Shown here in pieces: positions 15,501 through 24,515 of a stretch of DNA of 51,519 nucleotides. Source of the DNA: a virus. The stretch is taken from positions 1 through 51,519 of the IMG/VR virus record IMGVR_UViG_3300049811_000497; one strand, 5' to 3'. Numbering within the stretch: position 1 is the first letter of the stretch; each line of letters begins with the position of its first letter. The notes below the pieces were generated by a model. It was not told the origin of the DNA, ran no database searches, and was given only the letters and a program-made list of their open reading frames with translations. A program made the position numbers and the translations under genes.

Positions 15501-18500
15501 TCGCTTTTAACTATGTTGGTCCTGTTGCCCATAATGCAGGAATTTCTCTTGAAGAAACAGCTTCCATGATGAGCTTGCTTTCTAATGCTGGTATTCGTGC
15601 AAGTACGATTGGTACATCTTTACGCCAGATTATTGATAAATTGGTTAATCCCACTGAAGAATTTGCTTCTGCTGTTTCTGCTGCTGGATATACGATGGAT
15701 GATTTTAATCCTCAAGGCAACAAAATGGCAGATATTATTGATCGTTTAAGAGAAGTTGTTCCTGATGCGGAAACTGCTCTTAAATATTTTGGTGTTCGTG
15801 GGGCTTCTTCAATTTCTGTTCTCACCACGGCTACTAAAGACCAGTTTCAGGAAATGACAAATGCTATGTCTGAATCTGGATCTGTTTATAGAATGCAGGC
15901 TATTCAGATGGAAGGAGCTTTATCCAAGACTAAGAATTTTGTAGATAATATGGAAGTTTTAGCTGTTAAGATAGCTGGAATAGGGCTTGTTGATGCTTTT
16001 AAGCTCATTACTGATGCTGCAACTGGGTTTTTGAAAACAATGAATAGTTTTAGTGAAGATTACCCCATAATAGCGGCTTTTGCTAAAATTGCGGTTTATG
16101 TTGCTGGAGCAGGAATGGCTATTACAGCAGTATCAGTTCTTTTAAAGGGCCAGTTTCTAGCAGCACTTACTTCAAGTGGAACTCTTTTAGGGGCACTTAT
16201 TGTTGATTTAAAAGCGGCTACTGTTGCTACTTTCTCTTTTAGTGGTGCTGCTGGTGCTGCTACTGGAGCAGTTGGTTTGTTGAAGGCTGCATTTTTAGCT
16301 CTTAGCGGCGTTATTAGGGCTAATCCAATTGGTGCTGCAATAACTGCATTAACTATTCTTGGTACTGCTGCTTATGCTGCTTCTGAACATTTTGGGTTTT
16401 TTGATAATGAATTAGAAAAATCCACAAAAGTTTTGGATTCTCATAGAAAGAAAGTTGAAGAAAATATTGCTAGACATGAAGAAGAAAAGAAGAAAATTGA
16501 TGCTTTAACAAGTATTGTGAAGGACAATACGGAATCATTAGAAAGCAGAAAAACAGCAGTAATGCTTTTGATTGAAGCAGGTGTTAAATTTGATTCATCA
16601 ACTTTTAAAAACATAACATCTGTTAAAGAGTTTGATGATACTTTAAGGGAAAGTATAGGTGTTTTAGAGGATTATAGGTTAAAAAAAGAGGACGCCTTAA
16701 AGGGTGTTAAAGCTGATGCTGCTGTAGCTGGTTTTTCTCAATATATGCAGTCTGAAGAAACTCTCAAGAAAAAAGGAGCTATCTATGACAAATATGGTAG
16801 GAGAACTGGTGAAGCTTATGATTGGTCAGAAGGTTTATTTGGTGAAAGAATAACAGGGGAAACGCTAAATAAAATATCTGAGGAAGGAAAAAAAGGAAAA
16901 TCTCAGTTTGATAATTTCCTTAATGAGTTTGCTAGAAGCCAAGAAACTTTAAAAATGATTGAAGAGTACACTGATTTAGTTACTAAAGATCCTTCAAAGA
17001 TAGGTGAAGTTAATGACAAGATAAGAGAAGCCTTTATTGCTAGTTTAAGTGGAGCAATGATCACTCCTGAAGTCTTAGAGGGAATAAAAAGAGAAGTATC
17101 CACAAGACAATTCGTTACCAAAGAAAGTGCTGTAAAGAAAATGTCTTCTGAGGTGGTAGAGACTAGAAATCAAATAGATTCTTTAGTTAAAGAATTCAGC
17201 AGAAAAGGTGTTGCTGATCAAAAACAAGCAACTGATACATTAACTAAAGTTTTTACTACCTACACTGGCACAATAACTGCCATAAAGGAAAAAACAAGAA
17301 AAGAAATAGAATTAGTTAATGCTGGTTTTAGTGAAGATAGAGATAAAGAGATAGCCGAAATTCAAAAAAGAGAGCAACAGGCTATTGATGATTTAGATAA
17401 GCATACTGAAGAAGAGACTAGAAAACTTCTAAATAAGTATAAGGAGATAAGAGAACTAAAAGAAAGAGAGGAAGAGGTAAACACTAAAACAGAAATAAAT
17501 GTTCTTAGAGAAAGGATGGTTAAAGCTAGTTCTGAGGAAAAGAAGGGTTTAGCAGAACAGATAAGAGAAAAAGAGAAGTATTTAGCTAGGAGCAAGTCCA
17601 TTATAGCTGAAGAGATGTTAGCTGTTTTAAACTCAAATGATGTTGTTCGGGAAGCTGTTAAGAATACTGCCTTTTATAGAGAGTTGAATTTAGATGTTAA
17701 AGAATCAAAATTAGGAGAATCCAAAGCAGATTTAGATTATTCTAAAGCAGAGAATAAGATAGAAAAAGAAATTGCTGCTGAAAAGAAATTAGCAGAAGCT
17801 AGGAGAAGTAGAGAAGCTGCTGAAATTCGTGCTGAAGCTAGGTTGGCTGTAAAGAACAGAGATTACCAGCTTTCTATTGAATTGGCTGATATTGAAAAAA
17901 GATACGCTGGTGATTCTTTACGAATTGAGAAAGAAAGGGAAATAGCAACTAAAAACCATTTCAATGCGGTTGTTGCTATCAGACAGGATGCTTTTAATAA
18001 GATTTCTGCTTTAGGTGCAGACACTAAGAAAGCTGAGTGGGATCTTCTCGATGCTAAAATGGATGATGAATTCTTAAAGGAAACTTCTAAGAATGCTAAA
18101 TCTGCTGTTAAGCGTTTGAAGGATACTTTAGAGCAGGATTTTGAAATTCTTTCAGGAAAAGAAGAGGAAGAGCTTCATAAGTTGGAAATGGCTAATATTG
18201 GGAATTTAGAAAATATTGAATTCCAGAAGTATGAGATTCAAAAAAGATTTCTTGATCTTAAAATGGAGTCTTTGCGTAGATATATTGAACTTTTAGAGAA
18301 AGCTCAGACTCTTGATAGCAGCATATCCACTACTGATGCTGTAACATCCTTAATTGCCGCAGAAAATGATAGGAATAAAATAACTAATGCTGAACAAGCA
18401 AAAAGGGCGGAATTGGGTGAGGAAGGAAAAAGGGAACTTTTGGAAGAAGGACAAAAAACTAAATTGGCTGGAATGCGTCAAGCTGGTCAATATACTGAAT

Positions 18501-19321
18501 TGGAAGAATTAGAATTTGATCATGGGCAAGAAATTGAAGCATTAACTAGAAAATACACCATTTTAGGTCAAATTACTGAAGAGGGTGAAAAGGTAATTGC
18601 TGAAGTAAGAAAAAGACATGCTATTGAAACAGCAAACGCTATGCAGCAATACTACGCGCATCAGTATCAACAGCAATCTGAACTTTATGGTGGTTTGTCT
18701 GATTTAATGGGTGAATTTTATGAGGCTACTGGTCAGAAAATGAAGGCTTTCTTTATTTTCCAGAGAGCTATGAAAGTGGCTGAAATTATCATGAATACAA
18801 TGGCTCAAGCTGCTGCTGCTGGATCTCAAACAGGTATTTTTGGAATACCTATGCAAGCTATGATTATGGCTCAAGGTATGGCTAGGGCTGGAATTGTTGC
18901 TGGTCAATCTGTAGCTGAATTAACAATGGCTGAAGGTGGAAAAGTTCCCGGATATTCCCCAACACCTACAGCCGATAATATTGATGCTAAATTGACTGCT
19001 GGTGAATTTGTACACCCTGTTCCTACGGTAAGATTTTATGGTGATGAGGCAATGGAAGCTATCAGATCTATGGCTGTTCCTAGAGATGTTTTAACTGCAT
19101 ACAATCGTAAAAATGTCAAAACAAGTTCTAGTCATTTTGGAGAAGGTGGGAAAGTGGATAGTTCTAGTAGTGGGGATGTTTCTAAACAGGAAACTCTAAA
19201 CATTGTAAATATTCTTGATCCCGCCATGTTTGATCAGTATATGTCTTCTCATGCTGGACAGAAAACTTTAGCAAATTTTATTAGTAGAAATCCTGCAATT
19301 ATTAAGAACGCTCTGAGGTAA
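12497..19321 (+). CDS. Tail tape measure protein
   Basis: 2274 residues, the longest gene here. Residues about 885-1090 are a TP901-type tape measure core (ATDFEMERFGKKILDLAS; SVKEIADSMVVLGQAGFDA; IRASTIGTSLRQIIDKL). Hydrophobic segments at about 1190-1220 and 1250-1295 are probable membrane-active stretches used in DNA ejection. Residues 1310-2050 are largely charged coiled coil. The C-terminus has the usual GKVPGYSPTPTADNID and TAGEFVHPVPTVRFYG pattern. Three related units of about 100 residues occur near 440-540, 631-740 and 743-835 (INKTAERMNAMGQNGD, IENTASKMNALGKNGD, IEKTAAKMKAIGRDGD). By the general rule of about 0.15 nm per residue, the tail would be around 340 nm if unprocessed. Confidence 0.95.
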   Translation: MMSDTTARTKILLEVGAGVDEAAFNKVVDLIKKKSKSIAGDLKDLQTVSDGSMKKLQGVFGKDIDVKGLEILKRSLKDLLDGIQEGKTAPKKLFSTFIEGLKDTNRFLEVTAKKATEVKKTLAEVYKQEGDIYKKSIGKAATFYDKSVAKGVEKGGLTYSAAERQLAGFVQNLTYTGSKLRSFDAVKYEEWEKKIDFDKISRAVNAGIIRYTKDGFKATGSNIPEAMKVLNVQKAQQTDFLRFSGVSDGKAAASAYKAAKANIDIETQKFSADLAASFKKAFHGVRSHYGVEKFQDWYPSLQKAAGYMQRLPATNLSAEAKQQIGGSNLTQFSKALTAGDLKIVSGELRILTENGLKAMKMTEEFAIKNGLLKKSFVEQNLIKEVAEGFGYSERTIKKALNSVKKDVEESAKATGSYYKDLIANVNLYEAVVAKLTNKKVIADPFRESSAGFQKGMADLKAKYSSDTVAYKDHAAALQKVEAIINKTAERMNAMGQNGDKFRQDADRFAMAQDLVKQKLNVTNNVLDSTAKQWKAFTKTQTESQKIVENISQKTGFSSAITRRITKEVTAAENQKTDAILRANAALVKYGVTEERRSQIIGKIVNSLNVQAMAEKKLLDFQTKSVATAAKKVEVNPFAGSSLGMQKGYASFQAAMSNPNRNNGPALPGSYDYKTWLNELKKADRVIENTASKMNALGKNGDAFRETANRMAIAQAINNDQSLKANGTLSLVNQRYKELTTSQDKYAKSALGMQEAVKQVAEKFGRAGYEHDKWMKAIKGADIIIEKTAAKMKAIGRDGDAYAASMNRLAYAEKLRAGEIKLTHGVEREVYEQWKKSTTAVGRFSAALTDLWGKFKTLASYSLAGSFIYGIQNVLRSAVNVVLEFDQALYNLKAITGATDFEMERFGKKILDLASNTRFSVKEIADSMVVLGQAGFDAQETVQAMDAITALSAATMSDLKSNVDLVTTAIGAFDMQSSDASKVSDIFAAAMNKSKLDLEKLKVAFNYVGPVAHNAGISLEETASMMSLLSNAGIRASTIGTSLRQIIDKLVNPTEEFASAVSAAGYTMDDFNPQGNKMADIIDRLREVVPDAETALKYFGVRGASSISVLTTATKDQFQEMTNAMSESGSVYRMQAIQMEGALSKTKNFVDNMEVLAVKIAGIGLVDAFKLITDAATGFLKTMNSFSEDYPIIAAFAKIAVYVAGAGMAITAVSVLLKGQFLAALTSSGTLLGALIVDLKAATVATFSFSGAAGAATGAVGLLKAAFLALSGVIRANPIGAAITALTILGTAAYAASEHFGFFDNELEKSTKVLDSHRKKVEENIARHEEEKKKIDALTSIVKDNTESLESRKTAVMLLIEAGVKFDSSTFKNITSVKEFDDTLRESIGVLEDYRLKKEDALKGVKADAAVAGFSQYMQSEETLKKKGAIYDKYGRRTGEAYDWSEGLFGERITGETLNKISEEGKKGKSQFDNFLNEFARSQETLKMIEEYTDLVTKDPSKIGEVNDKIREAFIASLSGAMITPEVLEGIKREVSTRQFVTKESAVKKMSSEVVETRNQIDSLVKEFSRKGVADQKQATDTLTKVFTTYTGTITAIKEKTRKEIELVNAGFSEDRDKEIAEIQKREQQAIDDLDKHTEEETRKLLNKYKEIRELKEREEEVNTKTEINVLRERMVKASSEEKKGLAEQIREKEKYLARSKSIIAEEMLAVLNSNDVVREAVKNTAFYRELNLDVKESKLGESKADLDYSKAENKIEKEIAAEKKLAEARRSREAAEIRAEARLAVKNRDYQLSIELADIEKRYAGDSLRIEKEREIATKNHFNAVVAIRQDAFNKISALGADTKKAEWDLLDAKMDDEFLKETSKNAKSAVKRLKDTLEQDFEILSGKEEEELHKLEMANIGNLENIEFQKYEIQKRFLDLKMESLRRYIELLEKAQTLDSSISTTDAVTSLIAAENDRNKITNAEQAKRAELGEEGKRELLEEGQKTKLAGMRQAGQYTELEELEFDHGQEIEALTRKYTILGQITEEGEKVIAEVRKRHAIETANAMQQYYAHQYQQQSELYGGLSDLMGEFYEATGQKMKAFFIFQRAMKVAEIIMNTMAQAAAAGSQTGIFGIPMQAMIMAQGMARAGIVAGQSVAELTMAEGGKVPGYSPTPTADNIDAKLTAGEFVHPVPTVRFYGDEAMEAIRSMAVPRDVLTAYNRKNVKTSSSHFGEGGKVDSSSSGDVSKQETLNIVNILDPAMFDQYMSSHAGQKTLANFISRNPAIIKNALR

Positions 19322-19324
19322 ATT

Positions 19325-20416
19325 ATGGCACTTTTAAAACAACAACTTGTTAGAGGTGTTGCTGGAGCATCAAATAATGTTTTTGATGCTATAGTTAATT
19401 TCCTAACTGGTGCCCCCGGAACTCCCGGAAGAGATTGGACTATTCATGCAGATTACAGAACTTTGGTGGCACCCTATCAATTTAATCGTGTGGTTTTAAA
19501 GAATACCGGCAAATCAAACAATGAAGAGATTTATGTTGGTATTTATGCGGCAGTTCAGCCATCAGGACAAAGAGCAGGTATTGATGCTGGAATATGTTTA
19601 AAAACATACTATCAGTTTGATAACACTCTCGTTAATGACGGAACTGGAAAATTTTATTATGCCACACATTTTTTCAATTCTACTTACGGTTCTGGTGATG
19701 GTTTAAGTTATTATACCCATAATTGGATTCCCTTTAAAACAGATGAATCCACAGCTATATGGGCCAATAAGCCTCCTGTAGAATTGTGGGTTTATTCTAA
19801 TAAAGCTAGAATAATAATTATTTTAAATACTGAGGAGCGTTTTGCTAACGGGTATGCCGGACAGTATATTAGGCACGTTACACCGCAAGAAGTGCCCTAT
19901 CCTTTGTGTTGTCTGTCTGATAGTTTTAATGGCGGAAATGTGAGTCAGGGTGAAGGATTGTGGTCAAACTATCTTTCATATGACACTGTGGATTACAGTT
20001 CTGGTACTTGGGGGGCTGGAAGATTTAATCTTATTTTTTTACAACATGGAACTTGGTCTTTCCAAACCTCTAGTGTGGACAGATCGTGGGGATGTAATAG
20101 ATTTATGACCCCTTTAGGATGGAGTTATGATTGGTATTTTGATCCAACAAATTCTGCGACTACTGGCCTAGTAACAACAACAAACATAAATTACCCAGAT
20201 GGTGGATTTGAACAATTACTGTTCCCAATCTATATTTACGCTATCACAGCATCCCAGATGGATTATTATCTTTTGGGCCAGCTTGATGGTGTTTATTGGG
20301 CACCAAATTTGGCAAATGTTTCCTTAACAGAGGTTGGAAGTTCCGATTGTATAGTTTTCCCAAATCTAAACAGAACACGGTTCTTTGATTGGATGGCCGT
20401 AAGGGATGAATTATGA
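19325..20416 (+). CDS. Minor tail protein A (unknown family)
   Basis: 363 residues, aromatic- and Gly-rich, mainly beta strand by composition, no signal peptide. It starts 3 bases after the tape measure stop and its end overlaps the next gene by 4 bases. The overall plan resembles the following gene: an N-terminal LVRGVAGASNNVFDAI or equivalent, a YPLCC/YPLWC segment near the middle, and a C-terminal motif (SSDCIVFPNLNRTRFFDWM) that parallels RNFSVYPDCRDGVDF next door. Proteins in this position in Mu-like and related siphophages are virion components of the tail tip. Function inferred from location. Confidence 0.6.
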   Translation: MALLKQQLVRGVAGASNNVFDAIVNFLTGAPGTPGRDWTIHADYRTLVAPYQFNRVVLKNTGKSNNEEIYVGIYAAVQPSGQRAGIDAGICLKTYYQFDNTLVNDGTGKFYYATHFFNSTYGSGDGLSYYTHNWIPFKTDESTAIWANKPPVELWVYSNKARIIIILNTEERFANGYAGQYIRHVTPQEVPYPLCCLSDSFNGGNVSQGEGLWSNYLSYDTVDYSSGTWGAGRFNLIFLQHGTWSFQTSSVDRSWGCNRFMTPLGWSYDWYFDPTNSATTGLVTTTNINYPDGGFEQLLFPIYIYAITASQMDYYLLGQLDGVYWAPNLANVSLTEVGSSDCIVFPNLNRTRFFDWMAVRDEL

Positions 20417-21519
20417 TTAGTAAAAAATACACTTTTCTTAATGTTGGAAATCAGGCTTCTTTTCTTGGGAACATTAAAAATGCGGTAGATATTACTAATG
20501 CTGGGGTAGATTATGGATGGACTGTAGACCGGTATGTTTCTGGTGATGATGGAGAGTTATTAGTGCACTCCAATGGTGCTTATGGGAATCAAAATCTGTA
20601 CTACTCAATAAAACTGAGAGTTCCTGATTCTGGGGTATCGAATATACATCTTTGCGGCCAAACGGGATACAATTCTGGCTCCAATTATGATGCACAGCCG
20701 GGAAAATTTACAATGAATGCCACTGGTTTGGGTTCTCAGTGGAATGGATCAGATAACAATTATCCATCAAATTATGTAAAGAGTCCGGTTTCAAAACAAG
20801 TTGTTTTTGTTAATAAGCAGTTTATTATGGTTTTTTGGCGTCAAGATGTTACATTGTTATCCCCTCCCGGAAATACATATCCTTTGTGGTGTAGATTATT
20901 TATTGGAGCTATGGATTCGTTTTTCCCAACCACTGAAACTCTTTTAAATTGGGTAGATGAGGTTACTTGGGGAAGATATGGCTGGACGAGTTCTATGTTT
21001 TGCGGAGGGCAGAAGCATCTGCCCTATTATAATGGTGGTTGGCCAACTGTACCAAAGCCCACCACCGGGTTGCTTTGGAAGCAGCCATACGATGCTTCTC
21101 CTGTAAATAAGGAGTTGTTTTGGCCTTCAGAGTCATGGACTAACCCGATGAGGTGGTTTAGTACAATAAATCATTACGATAACTACTGCTATTACACTTA
21201 CAGTGGAGGATACATTTTCTACACCAGAAATGTATCGTCTTGGAGAAATGGAGGGGGTTTTTATACAGATTCCACAAGATTTAATGTTTCTGTTGTAAAG
21301 CATTTTTTACACAGACCTGTTGTTTGGTTTTACGAATACCTTAATGCCCAAAATGTTTTTCTACATCCATTATGTTATTTACCGTATAAAGCTGTTAGGA
21401 TGACCAATTTGTTGAAAGGGGACGATGTAATTTCATATGGAACACGTAATTTTTCAGTTTATCCTGATTGCAGGGATGGTGTTGATTTTGGGTGTGCTAT
21501 AGAATTCATTGAGGGTTAA
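20413..21519 (+). CDS. Minor tail protein B (distant relative of preceding gene)
   Basis: 368 residues starting within the previous stop (ATGA). Rich in Tyr, Trp and Gly; probably beta-sandwich. It shares the order of features with the preceding protein but with low identity, so a tandem duplication followed by divergence is likely. An 8-bp GC-rich hairpin with an AGCA loop (21006-21025) lies in the coding sequence. Location between tape measure and distal tail genes points to a tail tip component, perhaps exposed and involved in host contact. Confidence 0.6.
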   Translation: MISKKYTFLNVGNQASFLGNIKNAVDITNAGVDYGWTVDRYVSGDDGELLVHSNGAYGNQNLYYSIKLRVPDSGVSNIHLCGQTGYNSGSNYDAQPGKFTMNATGLGSQWNGSDNNYPSNYVKSPVSKQVVFVNKQFIMVFWRQDVTLLSPPGNTYPLWCRLFIGAMDSFFPTTETLLNWVDEVTWGRYGWTSSMFCGGQKHLPYYNGGWPTVPKPTTGLLWKQPYDASPVNKELFWPSESWTNPMRWFSTINHYDNYCYYTYSGGYIFYTRNVSSWRNGGGFYTDSTRFNVSVVKHFLHRPVVWFYEYLNAQNVFLHPLCYLPYKAVRMTNLLKGDDVISYGTRNFSVYPDCRDGVDFGCAIEFIEG

Positions 21520-21522
21520 GTT

Positions 21523-23217
21523 ATGCTCTTAAACATAGACCCTACATACATGAAACATCAAAAACCTGATGTTTCGTACACTAAAAACTCCTATAGTTTT
21601 TTATGTTACGATTTACCAAACTCCACACTTTTATTTACTTCGTCAGTTGGATTTTTGAATCCAAGAAGTATTTTTGAAAAATCAGTTTTTACTATTTGTT
21701 CTAATTTCTGGGATGAGATAAGGGATCAAGTTCACATTTTTCCCGGCATGTATGTGGATTTTGGTTTAGTTTTATCCCAGAGGGAAGTTCCGTACTATAT
21801 ATGGAATTCGTATACGAATAAGAGTGTTTATGTGGAGGAACCTGTTTCTGTAGGGGATTATGGTACAACTTTTGTTATAGATATTGCTGGAAATTTTACA
21901 TTACAGCCAGGAAAGGGGACTCCGGCCATTTTGACGGTTTATGTGGAAGGTCCGGTTTCTTCTGGAACTGATTTCCATATATCAGTAACTCCTCAAGGTT
22001 TATCTGAAATTGAGTATGTTTTAAAAACAATAGCCACAAGAGTTGTTGTTTTTCCTTTTTGGGCTGACTGGTCAAAGAAGGTAGAATTTGGATTAAAGTT
22101 TGAAACTGTAATTTCCAAATCAACACAGAATTTGGAACAAAGAAGACCTCTTATGGAAAAACCACAGAGGTCAATTTCTTTTACCAATTTAGACACTACT
22201 TTTGGTTTAATAACAAATTCTATCAATTTTGCTCAAGATAAGTCTATTGGCATTCCTTTGGTCCATGAGCTTTTCCAAGTTTCTTCTGTTGATCCAGATA
22301 AAATGTCCTTTACAATACGTGAAAATACATCTGAATTATGGAATCTAAAGAGATATTGTAATTATGTTCTTTTGTTTGATGTTTCTACAAGGGTACTAAT
22401 AGCTAAAAAAATAACATCTATGACAGCCAATAAGATTTATATTGAGAATCCTATTTTGGAGACTATAAATAATGTTGCATCTATTGTTGGTTTCCCGATG
22501 ATAATTGGTGTTTTTAAATCTGCAAAGCCAACGGTTATGAATGGTAATTATGTTTCTTGGGATTTGAAGTTAGAGGAATTGATAGGGGACAATCAGCCAG
22601 CTTTAACTGGTGTTCCTGCAATGGTTTCACAATTAACGAACAAGTTTGATTGGTCTGAAAAAGTAGGATTTGAACAAGAAATATATAGAGATTTGGGTGA
22701 ATTTATTGGTACTGCTCAGATGGTGTACCCAAAATATCCATTAAACAAAAACAGCAATAAGCCTTACACTGGAACATTTAAATTTAAAACAAGAGCAGAA
22801 ATGTTCTCATTTTTGGACTTTGTTTGTAGCGCGAAAGGAAGATTCAGGAAATTTGAATTTCTTATTCCTATAAATGAGTTTCAAGTTGTTCAGGGGGAGT
22901 TTGAAGGTACGAACACGTTAAGGGTTAAAAACAATTTCTATGCTGAACAATTTAGTAAGGTCCAGAATAAAAAAGTAGTCATCTATTACAGAAATTTTAC
23001 ATTAAATACTTCAATAAGCTCTGTAAGCACAAACTCCTCTTATACAAGTTTGAGTTTAACAAATAGTACTAATTTTAGAATTTTTGATGAAGATTGTCAT
23101 AATGTCAGAATTGAGCAGTGGAAAACTTTAAGAATGGATTTAGATGAGTTTTCTTTTAAGTGCAATTCTGGAAAGCATTTTGAATTGGATATTAGATTTA
23201 TGGAGGTTTATGAATAA
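21523..23217 (+). CDS. Distal tail-type protein
   Basis: 564 residues. The N-terminal third includes a repeated beta module with YYIWNSYTNKSVYVE and later TVYVEGPVSSGTDFHI, and the middle has FGLKFETVISKSTQNLEQRR. The C-terminal part (KVGFEQEIYRDLGEFIG through KFKTRAEMFSFLDFVCSAKGRFRKF) resembles tail proteins that attach the tube end to the hub in Mu-like siphophages and, by position, gene transfer agent gp12. It overlaps the next start (TAATG, 1 base). The exact family was not recognised; the role is inferred from the following three GTA-like genes. Confidence 0.6.
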   Translation: MLLNIDPTYMKHQKPDVSYTKNSYSFLCYDLPNSTLLFTSSVGFLNPRSIFEKSVFTICSNFWDEIRDQVHIFPGMYVDFGLVLSQREVPYYIWNSYTNKSVYVEEPVSVGDYGTTFVIDIAGNFTLQPGKGTPAILTVYVEGPVSSGTDFHISVTPQGLSEIEYVLKTIATRVVVFPFWADWSKKVEFGLKFETVISKSTQNLEQRRPLMEKPQRSISFTNLDTTFGLITNSINFAQDKSIGIPLVHELFQVSSVDPDKMSFTIRENTSELWNLKRYCNYVLLFDVSTRVLIAKKITSMTANKIYIENPILETINNVASIVGFPMIIGVFKSAKPTVMNGNYVSWDLKLEELIGDNQPALTGVPAMVSQLTNKFDWSEKVGFEQEIYRDLGEFIGTAQMVYPKYPLNKNSNKPYTGTFKFKTRAEMFSFLDFVCSAKGRFRKFEFLIPINEFQVVQGEFEGTNTLRVKNNFYAEQFSKVQNKKVVIYYRNFTLNTSISSVSTNSSYTSLSLTNSTNFRIFDEDCHNVRIEQWKTLRMDLDEFSFKCNSGKHFELDIRFMEVYE

Positions 23218-24017
23218 TGCCTATATCTGATGCCAACTTATCTGGGCCTGAATTGAACGAATACGCAGAGGTGTTCGATTTCGATGACGGAGAGAGTGTG
23301 TCCAGATACACTTCCTATCACATGCCAATAGTTTTTGGTGGTTTTCAATACAAACCAGCACACATAAAAAGAGACACTATAACTAGAAACACTACTTTTG
23401 AGGCCGTAACTTGTAAAATAACCGCTCCCTTAGAGGAGAAACTTACTAGATATATTGCAAATTACCCGGTTATACCGACTTCTGTTAGGATTGTTCGTGG
23501 CCTTGTTTCTTCTTTTGATTCCCAATCAATGGTTATATTTATGGGAACCATAAAGAGTGTTCAGATTGAAGGTGTTTATGCTTTAGCTGAGTGTTCTTCT
23601 TTAGGGTCTATTTTGGATTCAGTTTGGCCTAGAGATATTCACTCTTCTTTTTGTCAAAATACGCTTTTTGATTCTAGGTGCGGTTTGCCAGCTTCTAGCT
23701 ACCAATTGAATTTTACTGTACAATCTTTGACGGCTAAAGGCGGCTTGATTTCTACGGACATTGGAACAAATGGAAGTTTATATACTGGAGGGTATGTAGT
23801 TTATTTAAGGGATTTTAGATGGATTACTTTAGGGGAAAATAACACCTTCAACCTTCATGTTCCTTTTGATTCATCTGTAAGTGCTGGAATAGTCTTACAA
23901 GCGTATCAGGGTTGTTCAAAATCTGCGGTTGATTGTAAAAATAAATTTAATAATATGGCTAATTTTAATGGATGTCCTTACATACCTTCAGATAACCCTG
24001 TTCTTTGGGGGTTCTGA
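23217..24017 (+). CDS. Tail hub protein, phage BR0599/DUF2163-like (GTA gp13-like)
   Basis: 266 residues. The C-terminal signature AYQGCSKSAVDCKNKFNN followed by NFNGCPYIPSDNPV is characteristic of BR0599/DUF2163 proteins, whose paired cysteines include an Fe-S-binding example in gene transfer agents. Cysteines here include the CSKSAVDC pair, NGCPYIP, and FCQNTLFDSRCGLP. The N-terminal part (YTSYHMPIVFGGFQYKPAHIKRD) is also family-typical. In gene transfer agents this protein forms the hub below the distal tail protein and precedes the cell-wall peptidase gene, as here. Confidence 0.82.
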   Translation: MPISDANLSGPELNEYAEVFDFDDGESVSRYTSYHMPIVFGGFQYKPAHIKRDTITRNTTFEAVTCKITAPLEEKLTRYIANYPVIPTSVRIVRGLVSSFDSQSMVIFMGTIKSVQIEGVYALAECSSLGSILDSVWPRDIHSSFCQNTLFDSRCGLPASSYQLNFTVQSLTAKGGLISTDIGTNGSLYTGGYVVYLRDFRWITLGENNTFNLHVPFDSSVSAGIVLQAYQGCSKSAVDCKNKFNNMANFNGCPYIPSDNPVLWGF

Positions 24018-24514
24018 TGTTAGTCCCATATTTTTGCAACCAAGACAATTGGGATAAATTCAAGGAGGAACTTCTTTCTTGGGAGGGAACTCCTTATAGG
24101 CATTTTCAAAAAGCAAAAGGGTACGGCGCAGATTGTACGATGTTTATAGGGCAAGCTTATGTTAATGTGGGAATTTTGAAAGGTCTTGATTATGAATATT
24201 ATTCAAAGGATTGGCATTTACACACAGATAATCCTATAGTTGAGGACTCCATACATAGAAATTTTAATAAAAATGTAGCTATACCTAATCTGTCATTTAA
24301 GAAGGTTTTAAATAATCACTTGGATTATGTTAGGGGCGATTTTATTCTTATAGCAACAGTTAAGGGGACTTTATCCAATCACTGTTCTGTTATGTGGGAT
24401 GATAATGAACAAATGATTCATAGTATAAACAATGCTGGAGTTGAACTCACTCATTATGTTAAGTGGTGGAAAAGACATACAAGATATAAAATAAGGCTTT
24501 TTCAGGAGATTTAA
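24017..24514 (+). CDS. NlpC/P60-like tail peptidase (GTA gp14-like)
   Basis: 165 residues from the ATG at 24017, which overlaps the previous stop (TGATG) and has GGGGG (24007-24011) as ribosome-binding site. The papain-like catalytic Cys lies in GADCTMFIGQAYVNVGI, and the His in LSNHCSVMWD about 85 residues later, with a likely polar third residue in MIHSINNAGVE. The preceding WEGTPYRH is the usual lead-in motif. The enzyme hydrolyses peptidoglycan cross-links and sits on the tail tip to open the cell wall during injection. Confidence 0.85.
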   Translation: MLVPYFCNQDNWDKFKEELLSWEGTPYRHFQKAKGYGADCTMFIGQAYVNVGILKGLDYEYYSKDWHLHTDNPIVEDSIHRNFNKNVAIPNLSFKKVLNNHLDYVRGDFILIATVKGTLSNHCSVMWDDNEQMIHSINNAGVELTHYVKWWKRHTRYKIRLFQEI

Positions 24515-24515
24515 T

